Shown one piece after another: positions 36,870 to 45,478 of a stretch of DNA of 64,000 nucleotides; within the stretch, counting starts at the first letter, position 1, and every line of letters starts with the position of its first letter. The stretch covers positions 1 through 64,000 of the forward strand of contig CAKUPQ010000002.1 of assembly GCA_934675205.1 (NCBI GenBank), written 5' to 3'. Made by a program: the position numbers and the translations under genes. The notes below the pieces were generated by a model, which did not search any database, was not told where the DNA came from, and worked only from the letters and a program-made list of their open reading frames with translations. The stretch comes from an uncultured Flavobacteriaceae bacterium (GTDB lineage Bacteria; Bacteroidota; Bacteroidia; Flavobacteriales; Flavobacteriaceae).

Positions 36870-39641
36870 TTAATGCATCAACTGTTTGTTAGAAGGAGAG
36901 AATTTAGTCAAGTCAATTCCTGTTACTGCAGTTTTGTATTCTTCAATATTCGGAATTCGTCCTAAAATAGCCGAAAGAACAACCACAGGAGTAGAAGCTA
37001 ACAAAGATTCTCCTTTTTTACGATCGGAGTCTTCCACTACACGACCTTGGAACAAACGGGTAGAAGTTGCCATTACGGTGTCTCCTTTTTCTGCTTTTTC
37101 CTGATTTCCCATACAAAGGTTACAGCCCGGACGCTCCAAATACATCATATTTTCGTATTCTGTACGAGCAGTATTTTTAGGAAAAGCATCATTGAACTCA
37201 AAACCTGAATATTTCTGTAACAAATCCCAATCTCCTTCTGCTTTTAGCTCGTCAATGATATTATAAGTTGGAGCAGCTACTACAAGCGGAGCATTAAATT
37301 TCACATCACCTTGTTGTTCTTCTAAATTTCGAAGCATTTGCGAAACAATTTTCAAATCTCCTTTGTGAACCATACAAGACCCAACAAAACCTAAATCAAC
37401 TTTTTTGTTATCTCCATAATAAGAAAGTGTACGAATAGTATCGTGTGTATATCTTTTGGAAACATCTTCGTTATTTACATCAGGGTCTGCAATCATCGGT
37501 TCGTTGATGATATCAAGGTCAACCACCACTTCTGCAAAATATTTTGCATTCGCATCAGGAGTTAAAGCCGGTTTTTCTCCCGATTTAATTTCTGCAATAC
37601 GCTTATCTGCTTTGTCAATCAATCCTTGAAGTACCTGATTATGATTGTCCATACCTTTCTCAATCATAATTCGGATACGGCTTTTAGCAATTTCTAATGA
37701 CTCAATAAGTGTATCATCTTGTGAAATACAGATAGATGCTTTTGCTTTCATTTCGGCAGTCCAATCGGTAAAGGTAAAGGCTTGGTCTGCTAATAATGTT
37801 CCGATATGTACTTCGATAATTCTTCCTTGGAATATGTTTTCTCCGTCAAATTGTTCTAACATTTGAGCTTGTGTTGCGTGAACCACATCACGGAAATCCA
37901 TGTGTTCTCCCATTTCTCCTTTGAAAGTTACTTTTACGGATTCAGGAATAGGCATAGAGGCCTCTCCTGTAGCAAGTGCCAAAGCAACCGTTCCGGAGTC
38001 AGCTCCGAAAGCCACACCTTTGGACATTCTCGTATGCGAATCTCCTCCGATGATGATTGCCCATTCGTCAACAGTAATATCATTCAGAACTTTGTGGATA
38101 ACATCGGTCATTGAATGATATGCTCCTTTCGGGTCACGAGCCGTGATAACTCCGAAATCGTTCATAAACTTCATCAACTTCGGAATATTTGCCTGTGCTT
38201 TTTTGTCCCAAACCGAAGCCGTATGACAACCTGACTGATAAGCTCCGTCAACAATCGGAGAAATAACCGTTGCGGCCATTGCTTCCAATTCTTGTGCTGT
38301 CATAAGTCCTGTTGTATCTTGCGAACCTACAATATTTACTTCCACCCGAACATCTGAACCTGCGTGTAGCACTTTTCCGGGAGTTACTCCGACAGCATTG
38401 CGGTTGAAAATTTTCTCAACAGCCGTAAGTCCTTGTCCCTCAACAGAAATTTCTTTGGACGGAGCAAATACGGTTGGAGCTTCGATTCCTAATGTTTTTG
38501 CGGCAAAAGTTTGGATTTTTTTACCGAATACAATAGCATAAGAACCTCCGGCTCTAATAAATTCCAATTTTTGAGGAGTGAACGATTTAGAAATATCTTT
38601 CAGCTCTACATCTCCGTTATATAATTTTTTCTTTTTCGTATTGATGGTAAAAACCGTTCCTGTAGCCACAGAATACACTTCTTCCAAAACAGGTTCTCCT
38701 TTTTCGTTACGGACAAGATTTCCGTCTGTATCAAATTTTTTAACCCAATTTTGAAGGTCAATACCAATACCTCCCGTAACATCAACCGTTGTAAGGAAAA
38801 TCGGAGAAATACCGTTTGTTCCTGCTACAATCGGAGCAATATTCACAAACGGAACGTAAGGACTTGCCTGTTTTCCTGTCCAAAGTGCTACGTTGTTTAC
38901 TCCCGACATACGAGAAGAACCAACTCCCATCGTACCTCTTTCAGCAATTAGCATAACGCTTTTGTCAGGGTGTTGAGCTTGTAAGGCTCTGATTTCCTGT
39001 TGAGCTTGGGGAGTAATCATACATTTTCCGTGTAATTCACGGTCAGAACGTGAGTGAGCCTGACCTCCCGGAGAGAGTAAATCTGTCGAAATATCTCCCT
39101 CTGCTGCAATATAAGTAACAACTTTGATTTCTTCGGGAACTTCGGGAAGTTTCGTGAAAAACTCTGCTTTTGCATAGCTTTCCAAAATATCTTTTGCGAT
39201 TGCATTTCCGTTCTGATAGGCTTCTTTTAGTCGGCTTGTATCTGCATCGTACAGAAAAACCTGTGTTTTGAGTACCTCTGCTGCTTTTTTCGCATTGGTT
39301 ATATCGTCAGCCAAAGCCAAATCCAACAATACTTTGATGGAAGGCCCACCTTTCATGTGGGACAATAATTCAAAAGCAAAATCAGGTGTAATTTCTTTAA
39401 CAACAGCTTTCTTCAAGATGATTTCTTTCAGGAATTCTGCTTTGACTCCTGCAGCAGGAGTAGTTCCGGGTAGGGTGTTGTAAATGAAAAATTTAACTGA
39501 ATCTTCCCGATAAGGGTTATTAATGTCTTTAATTTGTTCAATGATTTCACTTGTCAATTCTGCTCCGTCAATCGGTTTCGGGTGAAGCCCTTGTTCTTTT
39601 CTTTCCTCGATTTCTTTGAGGTAATCCTGATATAAATTCAT
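36870..39641 (-). CDS. acnB: Bifunctional aconitate hydratase 2 / 2-methylisocitrate dehydratase
   Basis: 923 residues. The AcnB order is visible: N-terminal HEAT-like helices (about 1-160), swivel domain, then catalytic domains. Iron-sulphur ligands lie in GFVGSCMVHKGD (about residue 780) and RPGCNLCMGNQEKAEKGD; substrate loops include IGGDSHTRMSKGVAFGADSGT. It isomerises citrate to isocitrate in the TCA cycle and can serve the methylcitrate cycle, which fits with a carboxylase for propionyl-CoA nearby. Slightly longer than the E. coli enzyme because of an insertion in the middle (about 290-350). Monocistronic. Confidence 0.96.
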   Translation of the reverse strand: MNLYQDYLKEIEERKEQGLHPKPIDGAELTSEIIEQIKDINNPYREDSVKFFIYNTLPGTTPAAGVKAEFLKEIILKKAVVKEITPDFAFELLSHMKGGPSIKVLLDLALADDITNAKKAAEVLKTQVFLYDADTSRLKEAYQNGNAIAKDILESYAKAEFFTKLPEVPEEIKVVTYIAAEGDISTDLLSPGGQAHSRSDRELHGKCMITPQAQQEIRALQAQHPDKSVMLIAERGTMGVGSSRMSGVNNVALWTGKQASPYVPFVNIAPIVAGTNGISPIFLTTVDVTGGIGIDLQNWVKKFDTDGNLVRNEKGEPVLEEVYSVATGTVFTINTKKKKLYNGDVELKDISKSFTPQKLEFIRAGGSYAIVFGKKIQTFAAKTLGIEAPTVFAPSKEISVEGQGLTAVEKIFNRNAVGVTPGKVLHAGSDVRVEVNIVGSQDTTGLMTAQELEAMAATVISPIVDGAYQSGCHTASVWDKKAQANIPKLMKFMNDFGVITARDPKGAYHSMTDVIHKVLNDITVDEWAIIIGGDSHTRMSKGVAFGADSGTVALALATGEASMPIPESVKVTFKGEMGEHMDFRDVVHATQAQMLEQFDGENIFQGRIIEVHIGTLLADQAFTFTDWTAEMKAKASICISQDDTLIESLEIAKSRIRIMIEKGMDNHNQVLQGLIDKADKRIAEIKSGEKPALTPDANAKYFAEVVVDLDIINEPMIADPDVNNEDVSKRYTHDTIRTLSYYGDNKKVDLGFVGSCMVHKGDLKIVSQMLRNLEEQQGDVKFNAPLVVAAPTYNIIDELKAEGDWDLLQKYSGFEFNDAFPKNTARTEYENMMYLERPGCNLCMGNQEKAEKGDTVMATSTRLFQGRVVEDSDRKKGESLLASTPVVVLSAILGRIPNIEEYKTAVTGIDLTKFSPSNKQLMH

Positions 39642-40064
39642 AGTTAATGTTTGTTTTTTTGTGTATGCAAATTTACGAATAAAAATTTAATATTGCACTA
39701 TTTTCAGTCAAATAGGCTTTTTGAAACGTTATTTTTATCAAAATAACAAAATGAGTGAATATTTTAAAATAAAAAATAACTCTTTGACTAAAAATGTATG
39801 CTTTTGATAATTTAACTCATTTTTTTTGTCAATATCGGAGTTTAGAATGGGTATAAATTGCTGGGTGCTTTGATTTGTCATTCGAGCAAGTGAAGTTTTT
39901 GATTGATGATTGCAGAAGTTTAGCTTTGTCTAACCGACAACTAATAAATAACCATTAACTAATTTCAATATTGGATACCCGACAAGAAATTGAACTAAAA
40001 TGCCTCTCAAAAGTCTTACTGCTTAATACTTCCGTCTTACTACTCAAATTACTATTTTTGCAAA
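39642..40064. other. Divergent acnB-mutS2 intergenic region
   Basis: 423 bases with no supported gene. Minus-strand TAAATTTG at 39675-39668 is a perfect -7 box for acnB, 27 bases before its ATG, with no clear -33. A small inverted repeat TTATTTTTATCAAAATAA is at about 39729-39746. TATTTTTG at 40053-40060 is the mutS2 -7 box. The rest is featureless AT-rich sequence. Confidence 0.55.
40053..40060 (+). promoter_or_regulatory. -7 promoter element of mutS2
   Basis: TATTTTTG matches TAnnTTTG and ends only four bases before the mutS2 ATG, so the transcript would begin at or next to the start codon (leaderless). No TTTG at -33. Confidence 0.45.
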
Positions 40065-42227
40065 ATGAAAGGAATTCATACCAAAACATTACAAGATTTA
40101 GAGTTTCAGACGGTTTTAAATACGGTTTCAGAGCTTTGCTCAACCGATTTAGGTCGGGAAAAATCATTGGACATAAAACCGTTTCAGAACAAGGAACAAC
40201 TCTTTAATATATTAGAACAAACGTCGGAATATCTTTCTTCGTTTGAAAACGAAAATGCCTTTCCGAACCACAGCTTTACGGATGTAAGGGAACAGGTGAA
40301 ATTTTTGTCTATCGAAGATAGTTATTTAGATGCAGAGGTTTTTAAAGAATTTTCAGAACTGTCGAAAACAGCTAATACCTTGCTTTTGTTTCTGAAAAAA
40401 TTTCAAGAATACTATCCGAAATTATACAAAAAATCGGAGGAAATCGAATTAACCAAAGAAATCACTCAAAAAATTGAACGTAAAATTGACAAATATTCTG
40501 AAGTAAAAGACGAAGCATCTGTCGATTTACAAACCATTCGTAAAGAACTAAAAGAAATCAAAGGCAAGATAAACCAGAGTTTTCAGGTGGCTTTGACTTC
40601 GTATAATTCGAGTGGATATTTAGATGATATTAAAGAAAGTGTGATTGATAATACTCGTGTTTTGGCTGTTTTGTCAATGCACAGAAAAAAGGTCAAAGGT
40701 AGTGTGTTAGGGACTTCCAAAACAGGAAGTATTGTGTATATCGAACCCGAAACAACCTTGAAATTGTCAAGAGAACTCAATAACCTGCAATTCGAAGAAA
40801 AAGAAGAAATCAAAAAGATTCTAAAACAATTATCTGACGAAATCCGTCCGTTTGTGCCTTTGCTTTTTGACTATCACGAATTTTTAAGCGATGTAGATTT
40901 GGTCTGTGCAAAAGCTCGATATGCCAAAAGGATAGGAGGGGTGTTGCCTGAAATTTCGGACGAAAAAAAGCTGTATTTTAAAGATGCTTTTCACCCGATT
41001 TTACTGTTGAACAACAAAGTCAAAAACCAATCGACTTATCCTCAAACCATCGAATTGACCAACGAAAACCGAATTATCGTGATTTCGGGACCCAATGCAG
41101 GAGGAAAAAGTATTACCCTAAAAACCATCGGATTACTACAATTAATGTTGCAGTGTGGTTTGCTTATCCCTGTTCATCACAAAAGTTCTACTTTTTTGTT
41201 TGATAGGATTCTAACAGATATTGGAGACAATCAATCTATTGAAAATCATTTGAGTACATACAGTTACAGACTTAAAAATATGAACTATTTTTTAAAGAAA
41301 TGTAACGACAAAACTCTGTTTTTGATTGATGAATTCGGAACGGGTTCTGACCCTGAACTTGGAGGAGCTTTGGCAGAGGTTTTTTTGGAGGAATTTTATC
41401 ACAGAGAGGCTTTCGGAATCATTACCACGCATTATACCAACCTGAAAATGTTGGCTAATGAACTTCCGTTTGCGGCCAATGCGAATATGCTTTTTGATGA
41501 AAAATCGCTTGAACCGATGTATAAACTGATTTTAGGGCAGGCAGGAAGTTCGTTTACGTTTGAAGTAGCACAGAAAAACGGAATTCCGTACGGACTTATC
41601 AATCGTGCTAAAAAGAAAATCGAAAAGTCAAAAGTTCGTTTTGATAAAACCATTGCCACACTTCAAAAAGAGCGTTCCAAATTAGAAAAAACCTCGCAAA
41701 ACCTGAAAGAAGAAGAAGTAAAAGCACGTGAAGAAAGCAAAAAGTTAGAAGATACCAATCTGAAAATCAAACAAAAGTTAGAGAATTATCAGGAATTGTA
41801 CGATGCCAACCAAAGACTGATTTATTTAGGGCAAAAACTTGATGATTTGTCCGAAAAATATTTTAATAATAAAGATAAAAAAACGCTTATCGGAGAACTT
41901 TTGAAAACGGTAGAAATCGAAAATTCCAAACGGAAAAAACTTTTACCGAAAGAAAAAAAGCAAAAAGAAATTCAGCAAAAACAGATTATTAAAGAAGTCG
42001 AGGTTAAGGTCGAAGAAATTCGTGAAAAGAAAAAAGAGGAAAGAAAAAAGAAAATAGAAGCCGAACAAAACAAGCCGAAAATTCCACTCAAAGTAGGAGA
42101 TAGAGTCAGAATGATTGACGGAAAAGCATTAGGTACTATCGACAAAATCGAAAAAAACAAAGCAACCGTAAACTACGGAATGTTTACTTCACAGGTCTCG
42201 TTAGATAGTTTGGAGTTGGTAAAATAA
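40065..42227 (+). CDS. mutS2: MutS2-family ATPase lacking the Smr domain
   Basis: 720 residues. TKTLQDLEFQTVLNTVSEL is the MutS2 N-terminus. Core and lever helices follow; Walker A GPNAGGKSITLKTIG is at about 341-355, LIDEFGTGSDPELGGALAEV is Walker B plus signature, and ITTHYTNLK the switch. After a very long Lys/Glu coiled coil (about 520-670) it ends in a KOW-like beta patch (PLKVGDRVRMIDGKALGTI). The C-terminal Smr nuclease domain of longer MutS2 proteins is missing, as usual in this phylum. Members act on ribosome collisions or recombination intermediates. Confidence 0.92.
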   Translation: MKGIHTKTLQDLEFQTVLNTVSELCSTDLGREKSLDIKPFQNKEQLFNILEQTSEYLSSFENENAFPNHSFTDVREQVKFLSIEDSYLDAEVFKEFSELSKTANTLLLFLKKFQEYYPKLYKKSEEIELTKEITQKIERKIDKYSEVKDEASVDLQTIRKELKEIKGKINQSFQVALTSYNSSGYLDDIKESVIDNTRVLAVLSMHRKKVKGSVLGTSKTGSIVYIEPETTLKLSRELNNLQFEEKEEIKKILKQLSDEIRPFVPLLFDYHEFLSDVDLVCAKARYAKRIGGVLPEISDEKKLYFKDAFHPILLLNNKVKNQSTYPQTIELTNENRIIVISGPNAGGKSITLKTIGLLQLMLQCGLLIPVHHKSSTFLFDRILTDIGDNQSIENHLSTYSYRLKNMNYFLKKCNDKTLFLIDEFGTGSDPELGGALAEVFLEEFYHREAFGIITTHYTNLKMLANELPFAANANMLFDEKSLEPMYKLILGQAGSSFTFEVAQKNGIPYGLINRAKKKIEKSKVRFDKTIATLQKERSKLEKTSQNLKEEEVKAREESKKLEDTNLKIKQKLENYQELYDANQRLIYLGQKLDDLSEKYFNNKDKKTLIGELLKTVEIENSKRKKLLPKEKKQKEIQQKQIIKEVEVKVEEIREKKKEERKKKIEAEQNKPKIPLKVGDRVRMIDGKALGTIDKIEKNKATVNYGMFTSQVSLDSLELVK

Positions 42228-42246
42228 TGTTAATTTGAAAATGAAA

Positions 42247-42296
42247 ATAAACCCCTCTGTCATTGCGAGGAACGAAGCAATCTAAAAGGGGTTTAT
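42247..42296. terminator. Bidirectional mutS2/lysA terminator carrying a dispersed repeat in its loop
   Basis: ATAAACCCCT (42247-42256) pairs with AGGGGTTTAT (42287-42296). The loop is the 29-base TCATTGCGAGGAACGAAGCA repeat (42259-42287), identical to the copy at 27841-27869. It lies between two convergent genes. Confidence 0.85.
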
Positions 42297-42305
42297 GTAA
42301 GTTTC

Positions 42306-43502
42306 TTAAAAAATCAAATTTCTTGTCAAATCTTCAAAGGTTTCTCTTTTTCGGATAAGCTGTCCTTTTCCGTTTTTCCAGAGCACTTCAGCCGGTTTGT
42401 ATCGGGAGTTGTAATTGGACGACATCGAAAAACAATAAGCTCCCGCATTTTTAAAGCAAAGAATATCGCTTTCTGAAATTTCAGAAATCATTCGGTTGTT
42501 TCCGAAGGTGTCCGTTTCACAGATATATCCCACAATCGAATAAAAACGTTCTTTTCCTTTAGGGTTTGAAATATTGACGATATGATGATACGAACCGTAT
42601 AGCATCGGACGGATTAAGTGATTAAAACCCGAATCAATCCCTGCGAAAACGGTTGAAGTGGTTTGTTTTACCACATTTACTTTAGCCAAAAAATACCCTG
42701 CCTCACTAACCAAAAATTTTCCTGGCTCAAAAGCAAGCGTCAAAGGACGACCATATTCTTTGACAAAATCATTGAAACGCTTGGTAAGTTTTTTTCCGAG
42801 TTCTTCGATATTGGTTTCGATATCGTCTTTTTTGTAAGGCACTTTAAACCCACTCCCGAAATCGATAAAATCAAGCTCTTTGAATTGTTTGGCTGTTTCA
42901 AACAGAATTTCAGAAGCATACAGGAATACGTCAATATCCAAAATGTCCGACCCAGTATGCATATGGATTCCATTGATGTGCATTCCCGTATTTTCTACGA
43001 TTCGAAGAATATGAGGAAGCTGATGAATGGAAATTCCGAATTTACTGTCAATATGTCCAACCGAAATATTGGCATTTCCTCCTGCCATTACGTGCGGGTT
43101 GATACGGATACAAACAGGAACTTTCGGATGTTTTGTTCCGAATTGTTCCAAAATCGAAAGATTGTCGATATTGATTTGCACTCCCATTTCCGAAACCATT
43201 TCGATTTCTTCGAGCGAAACCCCGTTTGGAGTAAAAATAATGTCTTTCGGGTCGAATCCTGCCAAAAGTCCAAGTTGAACTTCCTGAACCGAAACCGTAT
43301 CTAATCCTGAACCCAAATCCTTGAACAACTTTAGTACCGATACATTCGAAAGTGCCTTGACTGCATAATTAATTTTTAATTTTTCAATCTTTGAAAATGC
43401 TTTTGTCAAGCGGTTGTACTGCGATTCAATTTTTTCCGCATCATATACATAAAGCGGACTTCCGAATTCTTCTGCAAGTTGTAGCAGGTTTTGTGAGTTC
43501 AT
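42306..43502 (-). CDS. lysA: Diaminopimelate decarboxylase
   Basis: 398 residues. The PLP lysine is Lys49 in NYAVKALSN; HIDSKFGIS, HMHTGSDI, and FEPGKFLVSEAGYFLA are family motifs of the alanine-racemase-like fold, and the ICETDTFGNNR segment gives the C-terminal active-site cysteine. It decarboxylates meso-diaminopimelate to lysine, the last step. Transcribed divergently from rpsU with closely spaced promoters. Confidence 0.95.
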   Translation of the reverse strand: MNSQNLLQLAEEFGSPLYVYDAEKIESQYNRLTKAFSKIEKLKINYAVKALSNVSVLKLFKDLGSGLDTVSVQEVQLGLLAGFDPKDIIFTPNGVSLEEIEMVSEMGVQINIDNLSILEQFGTKHPKVPVCIRINPHVMAGGNANISVGHIDSKFGISIHQLPHILRIVENTGMHINGIHMHTGSDILDIDVFLYASEILFETAKQFKELDFIDFGSGFKVPYKKDDIETNIEELGKKLTKRFNDFVKEYGRPLTLAFEPGKFLVSEAGYFLAKVNVVKQTTSTVFAGIDSGFNHLIRPMLYGSYHHIVNISNPKGKERFYSIVGYICETDTFGNNRMISEISESDILCFKNAGAYCFSMSSNYNSRYKPAEVLWKNGKGQLIRKRETFEDLTRNLIF

Positions 43503-43544
43503 TGATTTTTACGTTTTTTTGTTACACATTAATATAATAGGGGG

Positions 43545-43575
43545 CAAAAGTAGTTTTTTAACTTGAAATTCCAAA
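43545..43575 (-). promoter_or_regulatory. lysA promoter
   Basis: Minus strand: TTTG (43575-43572), 19-base spacer, TACTTTTG (43552-43545). Both boxes are consensus. The -33 boxes of lysA and rpsU are only 20 bases apart, back to back. Confidence 0.75.
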
Positions 43576-43595
43576 ATAATAAAATCAGAAAACAA

Positions 43596-43625
43596 TTTGC
43601 AAAATAAAAAAATGTTATATATTTG
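43596..43625 (+). promoter_or_regulatory. rpsU promoter
   Basis: TTTG (43596-43599), 18-base spacer, TATATTTG (43618-43625): a full consensus Bacteroidota promoter, giving a start near 43632 and a short leader with a strong ribosome binding site. Confidence 0.85.
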
Positions 43626-43639
43626 CACTCGCTAAATGA

Positions 43640-43648
43640 GAGGAGGTG
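43640..43648 (+). promoter_or_regulatory. Strong Shine-Dalgarno site of rpsU
   Basis: GAGGAGGTG, nearly full complement of the 16S rRNA 3' end, nine bases before the ATG at 43656. Such sites are rare in this phylum, and none as strong is seen before other genes here. It also decides the start: an upstream in-frame ATG at 43623 lies inside the promoter. Confidence 0.9.
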
Positions 43649-43655
43649 TTATACT

Positions 43656-43850
43656 ATGTTAATTATACCAATTAAAGACGGAGAAAATATAGATAGAGCG
43701 TTAAAACGTTACAAAAGAAAATTCGATAAAACCGGGGTTGTTCGTCAGTTAAGAGCACGTCAGGCTTTCACGAAACCGTCAGTAACGAAAAGAGCTCAAA
43801 TGCAAAAAGCACAATATGTTCAAGGCTTGAGAGATAGTTTAGAAAATTAG
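43656..43850 (+). CDS. rpsU: 30S ribosomal protein bS21
   Basis: 64 residues, MLIIPIKDGENIDRALKRYK then a very basic helical tail, typical bS21. The protein binds near the 16S rRNA 3' end. In Bacteroidota bS21 together with bS6 and bS18 hides the anti-Shine-Dalgarno sequence, and rpsU itself keeps a strong Shine-Dalgarno, proposed to sense bS21-free ribosomes. The present sequence fits that model. Followed by a strong terminator. Confidence 0.96.
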   Translation: MLIIPIKDGENIDRALKRYKRKFDKTGVVRQLRARQAFTKPSVTKRAQMQKAQYVQGLRDSLEN

Positions 43851-43874
43851 TAGATAATTTTTTAACTGAATTAT

Positions 43875-43922
43875 AACCATTGGAATTAAAAGTTTCGTAA
43901 CTTTGATTCCAATGGTTTTTTT
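43875..43922 (+). terminator. rpsU terminator
   Basis: AACCATTGGAAT (43875-43886) pairs with ATTCCAATGGTT (43906-43917), followed by T8 running to the xerC ATG at 43923. Confidence 0.88.
43898..43905 (+). promoter_or_regulatory. Likely xerC -7 element inside the rpsU terminator
   Basis: TAACTTTG matches TAnnTTTG and lies in the loop of the rpsU terminator. A TTG at 43880-43882 (15-base spacer) could be its -33. Transcription would start in the second arm, about 12 bases before the xerC ATG. Confidence 0.5.
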
Positions 43923-44816
43923 ATGGACAAAAATGTAATTGCATTTCAGGAATATCTGTTGAGGGAAAAGAATTATTCCGTTCTTACGGTTAACGCTTAT
44001 CTGAATGATATTGAAGAATTTAAGTCTTTTCTTAAAAATGAATTTGATGATAATATTCTTGAAGAAGTGCATTACGGACAAATCCGAAGTTGGATAGTTT
44101 CGCTTTCTGATAACGAAATTTCTAACCGCAGTATCAACCGGAAAATATCGTCTTTAAAGGCTTTTTATAAGTTTTTATTGAAAATAAAAGAGATTGACCA
44201 AAATCCTCTTTCCAAACACCAATCACTTAAAACTCCCAAAAAAGCTCAAATCCCTTTCTCCGAAAAAGAGCTTCAGAAAATTTCCGAAGAGTATTTTCCT
44301 GATGATTTTACAGGAATCCGAAACAGACTGATTATCGAAATGTTTTATGCTACGGGAATGCGTAGGGCAGAACTGATAAACCTAAAACTGAATAATGTTG
44401 ATTTGTCTTCCAAGACAATTAAAGTTTTAGGAAAAAGAAACAAAGAGAGGATTCTTCCATTATTGGATAGTGTTTCGGAGCTTGTAACAAACTATTTGGT
44501 AGTTCGTTCTGATTTAGAGAGTGTTAAAGATAAAGAGTATTTCTTTTTAACAGAAAAAGGAATTAAATTATACGAAACACTTGTTTATAGAGTAATAAAT
44601 TCGTACTTTAGTATCGTGTCCGAGAAGGTAAAGAAAAGCCCTCACGTTTTGAGACATTCTTTTGCTACACATTTATTAAATAATGGAGCAGATTTAAATT
44701 CGGTTAAGGAACTTTTAGGGCATTCGAGCTTGGCATCGACCCAAATTTATGTAAACAGCAGTCTTTCGGAACTCAAAAAGGTGTATGCGAATGCACACCC
44801 GAGAAATAAAAGATAA
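43923..44816 (+). CDS. xerC: Tyrosine recombinase XerC/XerD family
   Basis: 297 residues, standard length. N-terminal SAM-like DNA-binding domain (FQEYLLREKNYSVLTVNAYL), then the catalytic domain with Arg in TGMRRAELINL (about 145), HVLRHSFATHLL (His-x-x-Arg, about 240), GHSSLASTQIY with the second His and the nucleophilic Tyr (about 275). It probably resolves chromosome dimers at dif. The residue pair after Tyr is VN rather than the usual TH; no integrated element is seen near it. Confidence 0.93.
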   Translation: MDKNVIAFQEYLLREKNYSVLTVNAYLNDIEEFKSFLKNEFDDNILEEVHYGQIRSWIVSLSDNEISNRSINRKISSLKAFYKFLLKIKEIDQNPLSKHQSLKTPKKAQIPFSEKELQKISEEYFPDDFTGIRNRLIIEMFYATGMRRAELINLKLNNVDLSSKTIKVLGKRNKERILPLLDSVSELVTNYLVVRSDLESVKDKEYFFLTEKGIKLYETLVYRVINSYFSIVSEKVKKSPHVLRHSFATHLLNNGADLNSVKELLGHSSLASTQIYVNSSLSELKKVYANAHPRNKR

Positions 44817-44851
44817 TATATTATAATGTGTAATTTTTAAAATGTTTAGTT

Positions 44852-45148
44852 ATGAAAGTAAATTTGAATGCAGTAGGTTTTTCTGTGGACAGAAAATTGG
44901 TTGATTTTATTCAAATCAAATTAGATAAGCTTGAAAAGTTTTATGATAGGGTAGTAGATGCTGATGTTTACCTGAAAGTTGAAAACACGAGCGAGAAAGA
45001 AAATAAGATTGCGGAAGTTAGAGTTAATATTCCGGGGAATGATTTAGCAGTTAGCAAGCAGGCTAAAACCTTTGAAGAAGCAATAGATAATTGTTGCGAA
45101 ACTATAGAAAGATTACTTGTAAAACACAAAGAAAAAGCAAGAGCTTAA
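44852..45148 (+). CDS. hpf: Ribosome hibernation-promoting factor, short form
   Basis: 98 residues. The single HPF/RaiA alpha/beta domain: VDFIQIKLDKLEKFYDRVVDADVYLKV... and EEAIDNCCETIERLLVKHKEK. It binds the decoding centre of idle ribosomes. It lacks the C-terminal dimerisation domain of long HPF. It follows xerC by 35 bases and precedes the tRNA promoter. Confidence 0.93.
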   Translation: MKVNLNAVGFSVDRKLVDFIQIKLDKLEKFYDRVVDADVYLKVENTSEKENKIAEVRVNIPGNDLAVSKQAKTFEEAIDNCCETIERLLVKHKEKARA

Positions 45149-45166
45149 AAATTTTTCTGAAAAAGT

Positions 45167-45196
45167 TTTGTTTGAATAATATTTTTTATACATTTG
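45167..45196 (+). promoter_or_regulatory. Promoter of the tRNA-Tyr/tRNA-Thr/tuf unit
   Basis: TTTG (45167-45170), 18-base spacer, TACATTTG (45189-45196). Full consensus; start near 45203, 75 bases before tRNA-Tyr. Confidence 0.8.
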
Positions 45197-45276
45197 CAGT
45201 CCGTTAGAAATAGCGGACTTTTATTTTGAAGTTCATTTGAGATAAAATTGGCAGACAATATGTTTGCAGAGTGCGA

Positions 45277-45357
45277 GGGAAGATACTCAAGCGGCCAACG
45301 AGGACGGACTGTAAATCCGTTGGGAAACCTTCGCAGGTTCGAATCCTGCTCTTCCCA
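45277..45357 (+). tRNA. tRNA-Tyr (GTA)
   Basis: 81 bases. Acceptor GGGAAGA pairs with TCTTCCC; anticodon GTA in ACTGTAAAT; a long variable arm makes it class II, as for bacterial tRNA-Tyr; T arm GCAGGTTCGAATCCTGC. CCA is not encoded. Confidence 0.96.
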
Positions 45358-45360
45358 CTG

Positions 45361-45389
45361 ATTCGGCTTTTGAATGAAAAGCCGAATTG
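45361..45389 (+). other. Hairpin between tRNA-Tyr and tRNA-Thr
   Basis: ATTCGGCTTTT pairs with AAAAGCCGAAT around a short loop, followed by a T-rich stretch. Position between two tRNAs transcribed together suggests a processing signal or partial terminator. Confidence 0.6.
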
Positions 45390-45406
45390 TTTTATTTTAA
45401 TTCTCT

Positions 45407-45478
45407 GCCGGTGTAGCTCAGGGGTAGAGTGCTTCCTTGGTAAGGAAGAGGTCACGGGTTCAAATCCCGTCATTGGCT
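45407..45478 (+). tRNA. tRNA-Thr (GGT)
   Basis: 72 bases. Acceptor GCCGGTG pairs with CATTGGC (two G-T pairs); anticodon loop TTGGTAA gives GGT; T arm ACGGGTTCAAATCCCGT. The ordering just before tuf is conserved in Flavobacteriia. Confidence 0.95.

Noticed and set aside
42663..43304. 213-codon plus-strand frame opposite lysA
   Set aside because: LysA motifs on the minus strand are complete; the opposite frame has Phe/Ile/Asn-rich shadow composition and no start signal.
43923..44816. xerC as an integron or phage integrase
   Set aside because: Housekeeping length and context (rpsU, hpf, tuf), no cassette array or attachment repeat beside a tRNA.
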